A stretch of 22,525 bases of DNA from Candidatus Parabacteroides intestinavium (GTDB taxonomy: Bacteria > Bacteroidota > Bacteroidia > Bacteroidales > Tannerellaceae), in contig DWYO01000232.1 in NCBI GenBank assembly GCA_019118725.1, positions 1 through 22,525 of the forward strand, written 5' to 3'. Position numbers and translations under genes: made by a program. Of the stretch, positions 1 to 7,724 are shown piece after piece (positions within the stretch are counted from its first letter, which is position 1; each line of letters starts with the position of its first letter). The notes beneath the pieces were generated by a model. It saw only the letters and a program-made list of their open reading frames with translations. It did not search any database and had not been told where the DNA came from.

Positions 1-1035
1 GCCGGGAACTTTATAATCAAAGACAATTATGATGCAGAAGGTTCTGTTTCCATCATTACAACTGATGATTATGATTATACAGATATGATCGTTGTTGCCG
101 ATTGGACGAATACAGAAAATGAGAAAATTGATGAGTATGACGGTCATGCTATTACAGCAGGTAAGTTAACTCAAGAAATGAAAGCAGGATATGTCAAGAC
201 TTACCTGAAAATCGAATCACCGGACGTTACATTGGATCCGAAGTCAACGTTCGTAACGATGACATCTGACTTAGGTCTGTGCATCACCATGCAGGAAGAC
301 AGTCGCGATGCTATCGCAGCTTCTAACGAACCGATGACCATCCGTTTGTTTGCAACAGATACAGACCGTCAGGTTCCGTCATTCTTGATTGCAACCGGTT
401 ATGACAATGCTTCTCAGGGAAGAATGTTCTTGTTCAACCCGGCAGATTCTGTAGACTATTATGTTGCAGAAGGTGCATACGATAAGGAATATCAGTGGGA
501 AGAAGATGTTAATAAGTTAATCTTCAAGCAAGCTTATCTGAATGAAGCAGAAGCAGCTCACGATACTTTGTTTACTACAATTAAGGGTAAGGAAGTCGCT
601 GTATCTAATGTAGCTGATAACAACAAGAATGTACAAGGCGGTTTGGATAAGTTCAAATTCCAGATTGTATTGGCAGATGATGAAGAAGATTTGTATTGGA
701 TCCGCCAGAATGGTGCTTATGTACATAGCATTAACGGTAAGTTAACGTTATCTGAAGGTACGACTACAAATGCCATAAAGGTTGAAGTTGAAGCAACTGA
801 TATGCCGACCGCAAACGAAGGTATCAATGCTACAGACGAAGCTGTTAAGGTAGTCGCTACCAACGGTGCTGTAATCGTTAAGGGTGCAGAAGGCAAGAAC
901 GTAGTAGTAAGCACGATCTTAGGTAAGGTTGTAGCTAACGAAGTGCTGAACTCAGACAATGAGACTATCGCTGCTCCGGCTGGTATCGTAGTGGTATCGG
1001 TTGATGGCGAAAGCTTCAAAGTTGCAGTGAAGTAA
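1..1035 (+). CDS. C-terminal part of a secreted/surface protein with a DUF6383-type C-terminal domain (5' end outside window)
   Basis: The reading frame is open from base 1 to the TAA at 1033-1035, giving 344 residues. The first in-frame ATG at 85 is only an internal methionine, because coding sequence continues upstream of it, so the gene starts outside the window. Roughly the last 65 residues (from about VKVVATNGAVIVKG to the end, SFKVAVK) form a small beta-sandwich-like tail with the pattern VVVSTILGKVV...ETIAAPAGIVVVSV. This matches the DUF6383 domain, which I know mainly from Parabacteroides and which resembles type IX secretion C-terminal sorting domains. The rest is acidic and rich in Asp, Thr and Val, with no enzyme motif I recognise. 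A porQ gene at 10207 shows that type IX machinery is encoded nearby. Export and surface display are inferred; the cargo function is unknown. Confidence 0.8.
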   Translation, partial: AGNFIIKDNYDAEGSVSIITTDDYDYTDMIVVADWTNTENEKIDEYDGHAITAGKLTQEMKAGYVKTYLKIESPDVTLDPKSTFVTMTSDLGLCITMQEDSRDAIAASNEPMTIRLFATDTDRQVPSFLIATGYDNASQGRMFLFNPADSVDYYVAEGAYDKEYQWEEDVNKLIFKQAYLNEAEAAHDTLFTTIKGKEVAVSNVADNNKNVQGGLDKFKFQIVLADDEEDLYWIRQNGAYVHSINGKLTLSEGTTTNAIKVEVEATDMPTANEGINATDEAVKVVATNGAVIVKGAEGKNVVVSTILGKVVANEVLNSDNETIAAPAGIVVVSVDGESFKVAVK

Positions 1036-1043
1036 TTGAACAG

Positions 1044-1089
1044 AACTCCCTCCCCCCTTTCGGGGTACTCCCTCTATAAACAGAGGGAG
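1044..1089 (+). repeat. REP-like element, copy 1
   Basis: The unit reads AACTCCCTCC, then a small C-run/G-run hairpin with a TTTC loop, then a hairpin with arms CTCCCTCT (1068-1075) and AGAGGGAG (1082-1089) around ATAAAC. The same architecture appears inverted at 1104-1150 with a different small hairpin. The pair is palindromic overall, as expected of REP or BIME-like units. Copy 1 also serves as a terminator. Confidence 0.7.
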
Positions 1090-1097
1090 AGTTTTTT
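1068..1097 (+). terminator. Intrinsic terminator after the DUF6383-type gene
   Basis: An 8-bp perfect stem (CTCCCTCT with AGAGGGAG, loop ATAAAC) is followed by AGTTTTTT. It lies 32 bases after the stop codon at 1035 and is made from REP-like copy 1. Confidence 0.7.
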
Positions 1098-1103
1098 CCC
1101 GAA

Positions 1104-1150
1104 TTCCTCCTCTGTTTATAGAGGAGGTGTCGCGGAGCGACGGAGGAGTT
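1104..1150 (-). repeat. REP-like element, copy 2 (inverted relative to copy 1)
   Basis: The large hairpin has arms CCTCCTCT (1106-1113) and AGAGGAGG (1120-1127) around GTTTAT, followed by a small hairpin GTCGC-GGA-GCGAC and GGAGGAGTT. Read on the minus strand it gives AACTCCTCC, small hairpin, large hairpin, the same order as copy 1. The large loop is conserved (ATAAAC on one strand), while the small hairpin has changed sequence but not form. Confidence 0.7.
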
Positions 1151-1196
1151 GAAAATACAAACAAAGAAATTAGTTCATAATTAAATTATTTAGTTA

Positions 1197-1347
1197 GGTC
1201 TGCACCAAGTATTCTGCGAAGAGGAAAGCAGACAGTAGTATTAATAATAGTGTAAAATATGGCCTGTTGGTAGCTCTGCGAAGAGCAAAAGCAGGATTGA
1301 TTAAAAGGAAGCTCCGTAATCCGGAAAAGATTACGGGGCTTTTTTTC
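1197..1347 (+). ncRNA. Putative structured small RNA or leader: two tandem GCGA-loop modules plus terminator
   Basis: Module A (1197-1233) has an outer stem GTCTGC/GCAGAC (1198-1203 with 1228-1233) and an inner short stem capped by a GCGA tetraloop (1216-1219). Module B (1261-1296) repeats the plan: outer stem CCTG/CAGG (1263-1266 with 1292-1295) and inner stem GCTCT/AGAGC (1273-1277 with 1282-1286), again with a GCGA loop (1278-1281). Both share the core TCTGCGAAGAG and an A-rich strand after it. The internal loop of A contains ACCAA (1204-1208), complementary to TTGGT (1267-1271) at the same place in B, so the modules could pair. A strong terminator follows at 1310-1346. I match it to no RNA family I know. 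It could be an independent small RNA or a 5' leader; a promoter-like box lies after the terminator, which favours the former. Confidence 0.45.
1310..1346 (+). terminator. Strong intrinsic terminator ending the putative RNA
   Basis: A 12-bp stem (1310-1321 with 1329-1340, one G-U pair) with a 7-base loop is followed by a run of seven T. It closes the tandem-module structure and lies upstream of the TonB receptor promoter. Confidence 0.85.
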
Positions 1348-1376
1348 TATAAGAATGGTATAAAATGAAAGTATTG

Positions 1377-1407
1377 TTGATTCGTTTGTTTACTATTCGT
1401 ACCTTTG
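1377..1407 (+). promoter_or_regulatory. Bacteroidetes-type promoter for the TonB-dependent receptor
   Basis: TTG at 1377-1379, a 20-base spacer, then TACCTTTG at 1400-1407, matching the TTTG / TAnnTTTG consensus of the Bacteroidetes primary sigma factor. Transcription would start near 1413, leaving a leader of about 30 bases. Confidence 0.6.
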
Positions 1408-1442
1408 AAGCAGGTTAAGTTTGTAAGTTTATGTTAGTTTTT

Positions 1443-4259
1443 ATGAAAAGACAAGGACTTCTTTTAGGTATATTCCTCTTCATGGCTCAACTGACTTTTG
1501 GGCAGACTTTGAAAGGCGTTGTGTTTGACAAAGAGACGCACGAACCGCTGACAGGTGTCAATATATCCTATAAAAAAATAAACGGAGAGACCGATGGGAC
1601 GATTTCCGGGGCCGATGGCTCCTATGAATTACAGCTTCCGGCGGGAGGCGTGGATGTGCTGTTCAGCTATATCGGCTATGAGAATGAATCCGTGCCGTTG
1701 GTACTGAAAGGAAAAGATGTCCGGGAATTGAATATCTATATGCAGACCGCGTCTACGCTGTTAGGCGATGTAGTAATCAGTGCCGGACGGTTTGAGCAGA
1801 AGTTGAGTGATGTAACGGTCTCTTTGGATTTGTTGAAAGCCGCAGATATCGAACGGCAGGCACCGACTAACTTGAGCGCGACCTTGAATACCATGCCCGG
1901 TGTGGATATCAATGACAAACAGCCCTCTATCCGCGGAGGTAACGGCTGGATGTATGGCGTGGGTTCCCGTTCGGCGGTATTGATTGACGGCATGAACGCC
2001 TTGAGTTCCGGGAACGGTGTGATTAATTGGAACATCATCCCGATGGAGAATATAGACCAGGTAGAGGTGATGAAAGGAGCCTCTTCGGTGCTTTATGGCT
2101 CTTCCGCCTTGAACGGGGTAATCAATATCCGTACCAAGCGCCCGAGTCTGACGCCATCCACGACAGCCCGTGCTTATGTGGGCATCTATGGAAATCCGGC
2201 TCAAGACAGTTATCAATGGAGCAGCAAATCGTTTTGGAAAGAGGGAAAGTATGAAGTAGAACCATTCCTGCGCAAAAGTATATTTTCCGGTATTCGGAAT
2301 CCTTTGTATGAAGGGGTCGATTTCTCTCATGCACGGCGAATCGGGAATTTCGATGTGTCGGCCGGAATGAATCTTTTCACGGATGAAGGCTATCGTGAGC
2401 AGGGATATAACAAGCGTTTCCGTGCGGGTGGGAATATGACCTACCATCATCCGCTGAAAGAGGGCAAATTGATGAACTACGGTTTCAACCTGAATTACCT
2501 GAGCGATCAATATGCCGATTTCTTTATCTGGCGTTCGCCCGTCGAGGCTTATCGCCCTTCTCCATTCGCCAATATGGGACGTGAAGGGAATACCTTTTAC
2601 ATTGACCCTTTCTTCAATTATACCAATCCGAACAACCAGACCTCCCATCGCTTGAAAGCACGTTTTTATTATCGGGGAGATAATATTATCCAGGGAAGTT
2701 CGAATCGGCAAAGTATTTTGGATATCTTGGGAAATATGGGGACAGATGTCGGGGCTATCAGCAATCTGGTTCAAGAAGTTCAAGGAGGTGATTACACATC
2801 TTTGCAACCTATCCTCTCCCCGATATTGCAAGGCAACTTGACCGGAGCGGTGGATGGTGCGGTCGGTCTGTTGAATACCCTTTTTCCGACGGCTACGACC
2901 GCCGATTATTGTGACTTATTGGCTTGGATGATGCAGCACGGATTGCCGAAAGATGAATCGGATTTGATCCCGTGGCTTTCGCAAACGGCAGATGGAAAAG
3001 AGGAGCCGACCTCCATTGATAAGAACTATACGTATTATTTGGATTACCAGTTTACCAAGAAATGGGATAGTGGAACACAGATTACTACCGGTGTTACTTA
3101 TGAGCATATGAAGAGCGTGTCGAAGACAACCGGAACGCATGAGAGCGATAATGCCGCTTTCTTCCTGCAATATGACCAGCGTTTCTTTGACCGGTTGAGT
3201 GTCTCGGCCGGAATGCGTGCGGAATATTATCGGGTAGACGATTATTTGCGGGAAGCGGAAACGAAAGTGTTCGGGACGAATATTCCGGTACGGCCTATTT
3301 TTCGCGCCGGATTGAATTATCAATTGGCCGATTACAGTTTCCTCCGTGCCAGTGTGGGGCAGGGGTATCGTTATCCCTCTTTGACCGAGAAATATGCGCG
3401 TAAGGATATTGGTGGAGTTGGTGTTTATCCGAATGCCGACCTGAAAGCCGAGAAGGGCATGAATGCGGAAATCGGATTCAAGCAGGGATATAAGTTCGGG
3501 AATCTGAAAGGTTTCTTGGATGTGGCCGGATTTTATACGCAATATTCGGATATGATTGAATTCCGCTTCGGTTTCTTCAACAATACCACTTTTGAACCGA
3601 TCAACGGAGTAGGGGATGTAATCGGTATGGCGCTTCGAGGAGAGATGCCGGGGATTGGCGCACAGTTTTATAATGTGTCGAAAGCTCGGATTTATGGTAC
3701 GGAAATCAGTACGAATGGAGTTTACGAGTTCAATCCGGATGCATCGCTCACGTATAATTTAGGGTATATCTATCTGGAACCTGAAGATGTGAATTATAAA
3801 GAAAAGAACGAGCTGGAAGCGACTTATACCGATCCGCTTCAGATGAAGGAAAAATCGAATACCTCCAAGTATTTGAAGTACCGCCAGAAGCACACCTTCA
3901 AGACCGTGCTGGATTTTCATTGGAAACGCCTCAGCCTCGGCACGAATATTATTTGGAAAAGCAAGACTTTGGCGGTAGATTATATTATGGTAGACGAACG
4001 TCCGAAAGTTCAACCGGAGATTATGGACTATGTGCGTGATATTATCTTCGGAAATATCGGCGGAGAGACACTGCATACGTATTGGGAACGGCAGAACACG
4101 GATTATTGTACCGTAGACCTTCGCGCCGGTTTCCGGATAACTCAATCTGCGTCCTTGCAATTCATGATCAACAACCTGTTCAATAAAGAATACAGCACGC
4201 GCCCCATGGCCGTTGCGACTCCGCGTACCTATGTGATGCAGGTGAATTTAAAGTTTTAA
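1443..4259 (+). CDS. TonB-dependent outer membrane receptor
   Basis: About 938 residues. An ATG at 1431 adds four residues, but the ATG at 1443 gives a classic signal peptide, MKRQGLLLGIFLFMAQLTFG ending before Q, so I prefer it. After the signal comes a carboxypeptidase-regulatory-like beta domain (GVVFDKETHEPLTGVNISY to about residue 95). The plug domain follows at about 105-230, with IRGG, LIDGM, ENIDQVEVMKG, SSVLYGSSALNGVINI. The rest is a 22-strand-type barrel ending INNLFNKEYSTRPM and a terminal Phe (VNLKF), the usual barrel-assembly signal. It should import a ligand using TonB energy. No SusD-like partner follows, so it is not a typical SusC/SusD glycan pair. The ligand is unknown; metal, haem, vitamin or peptide are all possible. 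Confidence 0.93.
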   Translation: MKRQGLLLGIFLFMAQLTFGQTLKGVVFDKETHEPLTGVNISYKKINGETDGTISGADGSYELQLPAGGVDVLFSYIGYENESVPLVLKGKDVRELNIYMQTASTLLGDVVISAGRFEQKLSDVTVSLDLLKAADIERQAPTNLSATLNTMPGVDINDKQPSIRGGNGWMYGVGSRSAVLIDGMNALSSGNGVINWNIIPMENIDQVEVMKGASSVLYGSSALNGVINIRTKRPSLTPSTTARAYVGIYGNPAQDSYQWSSKSFWKEGKYEVEPFLRKSIFSGIRNPLYEGVDFSHARRIGNFDVSAGMNLFTDEGYREQGYNKRFRAGGNMTYHHPLKEGKLMNYGFNLNYLSDQYADFFIWRSPVEAYRPSPFANMGREGNTFYIDPFFNYTNPNNQTSHRLKARFYYRGDNIIQGSSNRQSILDILGNMGTDVGAISNLVQEVQGGDYTSLQPILSPILQGNLTGAVDGAVGLLNTLFPTATTADYCDLLAWMMQHGLPKDESDLIPWLSQTADGKEEPTSIDKNYTYYLDYQFTKKWDSGTQITTGVTYEHMKSVSKTTGTHESDNAAFFLQYDQRFFDRLSVSAGMRAEYYRVDDYLREAETKVFGTNIPVRPIFRAGLNYQLADYSFLRASVGQGYRYPSLTEKYARKDIGGVGVYPNADLKAEKGMNAEIGFKQGYKFGNLKGFLDVAGFYTQYSDMIEFRFGFFNNTTFEPINGVGDVIGMALRGEMPGIGAQFYNVSKARIYGTEISTNGVYEFNPDASLTYNLGYIYLEPEDVNYKEKNELEATYTDPLQMKEKSNTSKYLKYRQKHTFKTVLDFHWKRLSLGTNIIWKSKTLAVDYIMVDERPKVQPEIMDYVRDIIFGNIGGETLHTYWERQNTDYCTVDLRAGFRITQSASLQFMINNLFNKEYSTRPMAVATPRTYVMQVNLKF

Positions 4260-4513
4260 TGTACTTGTACTTTTACCGTTTCGGTTCCCTGATGGCTCTG
4301 CAGGGTTACCAGGTAAATGCCCTGACTTAATCCGGAAATGACTTGGTCTCCCTCTGTAGAGGCAGAATAGACCATGCGTCCGGACAGGGTGTATACCGAT
4401 AAATTCCCTGTCTTCGGGCATTCGATACGGAGACTCCCCTTACCCGAATAGACTTTCAGGTCACTTTGTGGAGCGATAGTTTCGTTCCCGGTGGCCGGAG
4501 TCCCTTTCTCTCT
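4256..4513 (-). pseudogene. Headless remnant of a type IX/DUF6383-like C-terminal sorting domain
   Basis: On the minus strand an open stretch of 85 codons runs from just after a TAA (4514-4516) to a TAA at 4256-4258. It reads ...ETIAPQSDLKVYSGKGSLRI...LSVYTLSGRMVYSA...GLSQGIYLVTLQ...TVKVQVH and stop. This is the pattern of a C-terminal sorting domain: a linker, then strands with VYTLSGRMV and GIYLV. No signal peptide or cargo domain precedes it, only AT-rich non-coding DNA, and its only in-frame ATG is internal (4375). It is therefore probably the 3' end of a lost gene. Its stop overlaps the end of the TonB receptor gene tail to tail by 4 bases. Its form matches the tail of the gene at 1-1035, but the sequence is clearly diverged. 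Confidence 0.7.
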
Positions 4514-4787
4514 TTAAAAAAGTTATTTTTGCAAATATCGGAATTAATTTAAGATGAGGACTATATTATTTGTTAAATAGGAAGAATTGGACAAAAGTTT
4601 CACCTTATAGGAGGATTCTCCGGATTTGAACGGACGAAAAGTGTCTCTTATGCTTTTCCTCAATAAGCCTTTTGTTGGGATAGAAGGATGGAGCTCTGTC
4701 ATTTTTTTTATAAATTCATGCCGGAAAAAGCGGATTCATATATTATTTTTTAAGATATTTGTAATTCAAAACTTTAAAATAAAAGTT
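4514..4787. other. AT-rich gap upstream of the M16 peptidase gene
   Basis: No convincing gene. The peptidase frame is open back to a TTG at 4626, but that stretch lacks a signal peptide or conserved motif and is rejected as coding. No clean TAnnTTTG box sits at a usable distance from 4788. Confidence 0.5.
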
Positions 4788-7700
4788 ATGCGTAAGATTT
4801 TTTACACTTTAGGATGTTTTGCTCTTCTCTTTTTAGGAGCTTGTACACCCAACGGAGGCTCTTCAGTCCCGTATGAATCGGTTCCGAACGATCCGATGAA
4901 AGCCCGTATCTATACGTTGGATAACGGCTTGAAAGTTTACCTTACTGTAAATAAAGAAACCCCGAGGATTCAGACTTATATAGCCGTTCGCGTGGGCGGA
5001 AAGAATGACCCTGCCGAAACCACGGGTTTGGCGCACTACTTTGAACATATCATGTTTAAGGGAACGCAAAAGTTCGGCACGACAAATTATGAAGCCGAGA
5101 AGCCGATGCTAGATGAAATCGAACGGCTTTTTGAAGTTTACCGTAAAACGACAGACGAGGCTGAGCGGAAAGTGATTTATCATCAGATTGACAGCGTTTC
5201 TTATGAGGCATCTAAATTGGCGATACCGAATGAGTACGATAAACTGATGGCGGCTATCGGAGCGAACGGGACCAATGCTTATACCGGTTTTGACCAGACG
5301 GTTTATGTGGAGGATATTCCTTCGAACGAAGTGGAAAATTGGGCAAAGATTCAATCTGACCGTTTTCAGCATGCGGTGATCCGTGGATTCCATACGGAAT
5401 TGGAGACGGTCTATGAGGAGAAAAACATGTCTCTGACGCAAGACGGACGCAAGATGTATGAAGCCGTGCTTCAAGGATTGTATCCGGACTATCCTTACGG
5501 GACGCAGACCGTATTGGGTACGCAGGAACAATTGAAGAATCCGTCTATCACCAATATCAAGGAATATTTCAAGACTTGGTATGTGCCGAATAATATCGCT
5601 ATCTGTATGTCCGGCGATTTGGATCCGGATAAGACGATCGCGATTATCCAGAAGTATTTCGGTGAGATGAAGCCGAACGAGAACTTACCGGCTCGTCCTG
5701 AACCTAAAGCCAATCCGATTACCGCTCCGGTAACGAAGGAGGTGCTGGGACCGGATGCGGAGAGCGTGGCGCTTGCTTGGCGTATTCCGAGTGATATCCA
5801 GTCGGATAATCTGATGTCGCTGGCCAGTGCCATGTTATATAATGGCAAGGCTGGATTGCTGGATGTGGATCTGACCCAACAACAGAAGGTGCTTTATTGT
5901 TATTCGGGTGATTTAGGATTGTCCGACTATAATACCTATATGATAGCCGGAGGTCCGAAACAGGGACAGACCTTGGACGAAGTAAAGGATCTTTTTCTGG
6001 CCGAAGTGGATAAACTGAAGAAGGGTGAGTTTGACGATGACCTTTTGCAGGCTACCATCAATAATTATAAGCTGGGCTATATGCAGCAGTTAGAGGACAA
6101 TAGCAGCCGTGCGGATATGTTTGTGTCGGCATTTATTGATGGAGATGAATGGACGGATATGGTTAACCAGATTGACCAGCTGAGTCAAATCACCAAACAA
6201 GACATCGTAGATTTCGCAAACCAATATTTCGGAGATAATTATGTGGTAGTCTATAAGAAACAGGGCAAGGATCCGAACGAGAAGAAAATGGATAAACCGG
6301 AAATCACGCCTATCGTGATGAACCGGGATAGCTCCAGCGCGTTCTTGCGTGAGATTCAGGCTTCAAAAGTTGCGCCTATCGAACCTGTTTTCCTTGATTT
6401 TTCGAAGGATATGCAACAATTGAAGGCGAAGTCGGATATCCCGGTATTGTATAAGGAAAATACATCCAATGATTTGTTTTCGCTGATGTATGTTTTCGAA
6501 ATGGGAACCAACAACGATAAGGCAATGGGAACAGCGTTTGATTATCTCTCTTATTTGGGCACTTCCAAGAAGAGCTTGCAGGAAATCAATCTGGAATTTT
6601 ATAAACTGGCTTGTCATTTCGGTGTTTATCCCGGAAGTAGCCGTACTTACGTTACGTTGAGCGGATTGCGCGAGAATATGCCTCAGGCTATGGCTTTGTT
6701 TGAGGAGCTGCTGGCCGATGCTCAGGTTAATCAGGAAGCCTATGCGAATTTGGCGAACGATATCCTGAAGAGCCGTGCGGATGCGAAATTGAATCAAAGT
6801 TCGAACTTCAGCCATCTGATCCAGTATGCCGTATGGGGACCCAATTCACCGGTTACTCACGTGCTTTCATCGGCTGAGTTGCAACAGATGAACCCGCAGG
6901 AACTGGTAGACCGTATTCATAAAATCAATACCTTTGAGCATAAGATATTGTATTATGGCCCGGAAAAGCCGGAAGCATTGGTTGAAATCATCAACAAGTA
7001 TCACCAAGTGCCGGATAAACTGACCCCGGTACCGGAAGCTCCCGATTTCCAGATGCTGGAAACACCTGAAAACAAGGTTTATTTTGCCCAATATGACGCA
7101 AAACAAATTTACTTGGCTTCTATCTCCAATCGCGGAGAGAAATTTGATGTTGCTATCGAGCCTACCTTGAATATGTATAACGAATATTTCGGTGGCGGTA
7201 TGAACTCGATTGTATTCCAGGAGATGCGTGAATCGCGTGCGTTGGCTTATTCGGCTGGTGCCTATCTGGTCTCTCCGTCTAAGTTGAAATATCCGTATTT
7301 CTATCAGACATTTATCGCTACGCAGAATGATAAGATGCTGGATGCCATTGAGGCGTTCAATGAGATCATCAACAATATGCCGGAGTCGGAGCGTGCGTTT
7401 AATTTGGCGAAAGAGTCCTTGATAACCCGTTTGCGTACGGATCGTATTACGGGTGAGAATGTCCTTTGGGCTTATTTGAACGCGCAGGATTTGGGCTTGT
7501 CGGTTGACCAACGTAAAGCGTTGTTCGAGCAGGCGCAGAGCATGACACTCGACCAGATCAAGGCATTCCAGGAGAAATGGGTGAAAGGTCGTACTTTCGT
7601 CTATGTGGTCTTGGGGGATGAGAAAGATTTGGATATGAAGGGATTGTCCAAATATGGAAATATCCAGAAGTTGAGCCAGGAAGAGATATTCGGATATTAA
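4788..7700 (+). CDS. M16 family (insulinase/pitrilysin-like) zinc metallopeptidase, lipoprotein
   Basis: 970 residues from the ATG at 4788. This start gives a lipoprotein signal peptide, MRKIFYTLGCFALLFLGAC, with lipobox FLGAC (Cys19). The inverted zinc motif HYFEH is at 83-87, and the third ligand is probably Glu210 in LETVYEEKN. Between them is a helical insertion at about 103-150. The protein contains two M16 halves. The C-terminal half lacks HxxEH but has FGGGMNSIVFQEMRESRALAYSAGAY near 802-825, the Arg/Tyr region that in M16 proteins helps bind substrate. Length near 950 fits single-chain two-repeat M16 enzymes. The likely role is degradation of peptides at the outer membrane or in the periplasm. 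The next gene starts 24 bp downstream, so they probably share a transcript. Confidence 0.93.
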   Translation: MRKIFYTLGCFALLFLGACTPNGGSSVPYESVPNDPMKARIYTLDNGLKVYLTVNKETPRIQTYIAVRVGGKNDPAETTGLAHYFEHIMFKGTQKFGTTNYEAEKPMLDEIERLFEVYRKTTDEAERKVIYHQIDSVSYEASKLAIPNEYDKLMAAIGANGTNAYTGFDQTVYVEDIPSNEVENWAKIQSDRFQHAVIRGFHTELETVYEEKNMSLTQDGRKMYEAVLQGLYPDYPYGTQTVLGTQEQLKNPSITNIKEYFKTWYVPNNIAICMSGDLDPDKTIAIIQKYFGEMKPNENLPARPEPKANPITAPVTKEVLGPDAESVALAWRIPSDIQSDNLMSLASAMLYNGKAGLLDVDLTQQQKVLYCYSGDLGLSDYNTYMIAGGPKQGQTLDEVKDLFLAEVDKLKKGEFDDDLLQATINNYKLGYMQQLEDNSSRADMFVSAFIDGDEWTDMVNQIDQLSQITKQDIVDFANQYFGDNYVVVYKKQGKDPNEKKMDKPEITPIVMNRDSSSAFLREIQASKVAPIEPVFLDFSKDMQQLKAKSDIPVLYKENTSNDLFSLMYVFEMGTNNDKAMGTAFDYLSYLGTSKKSLQEINLEFYKLACHFGVYPGSSRTYVTLSGLRENMPQAMALFEELLADAQVNQEAYANLANDILKSRADAKLNQSSNFSHLIQYAVWGPNSPVTHVLSSAELQQMNPQELVDRIHKINTFEHKILYYGPEKPEALVEIINKYHQVPDKLTPVPEAPDFQMLETPENKVYFAQYDAKQIYLASISNRGEKFDVAIEPTLNMYNEYFGGGMNSIVFQEMRESRALAYSAGAYLVSPSKLKYPYFYQTFIATQNDKMLDAIEAFNEIINNMPESERAFNLAKESLITRLRTDRITGENVLWAYLNAQDLGLSVDQRKALFEQAQSMTLDQIKAFQEKWVKGRTFVYVVLGDEKDLDMKGLSKYGNIQKLSQEEIFGY

Positions 7701-7724
7701 CAATTAAATAACAAAACTAAATTT

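Noticed and set aside
85..87. ATG at 85 as the true start of the first gene
   Set aside because: The same frame is open and protein-like back to base 1, and no signal peptide follows the ATG.
1197..1347. Cobalamin riboswitch or bacterial SRP RNA upstream of the TonB receptor
   Set aside because: The conserved boxes of the cobalamin riboswitch and the conserved SRP apical loop were looked for and are absent.
1761..2831. Long minus-strand ORF (356 codons) opposite the TonB receptor
   Set aside because: It lies antisense to a gene with clear receptor motifs and its translation shows no domain; it is a shadow of the coding frame.
4260..4513. Terminator or regulatory leader after the TonB receptor
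   Set aside because: The minus-strand reading frame shows a clear sorting-domain remnant, which explains the sequence better.
4626..4787. N-terminal extension of the M16 peptidase from a TTG start
   Set aside because: It would bury a clear lipoprotein signal peptide that begins at the ATG at 4788, and the extra stretch shows no conserved features.
6867..7703. Minus-strand ORF (278 codons) opposite the M16 peptidase
   Set aside because: Antisense shadow of a conserved gene, without recognisable motifs or a promoter.
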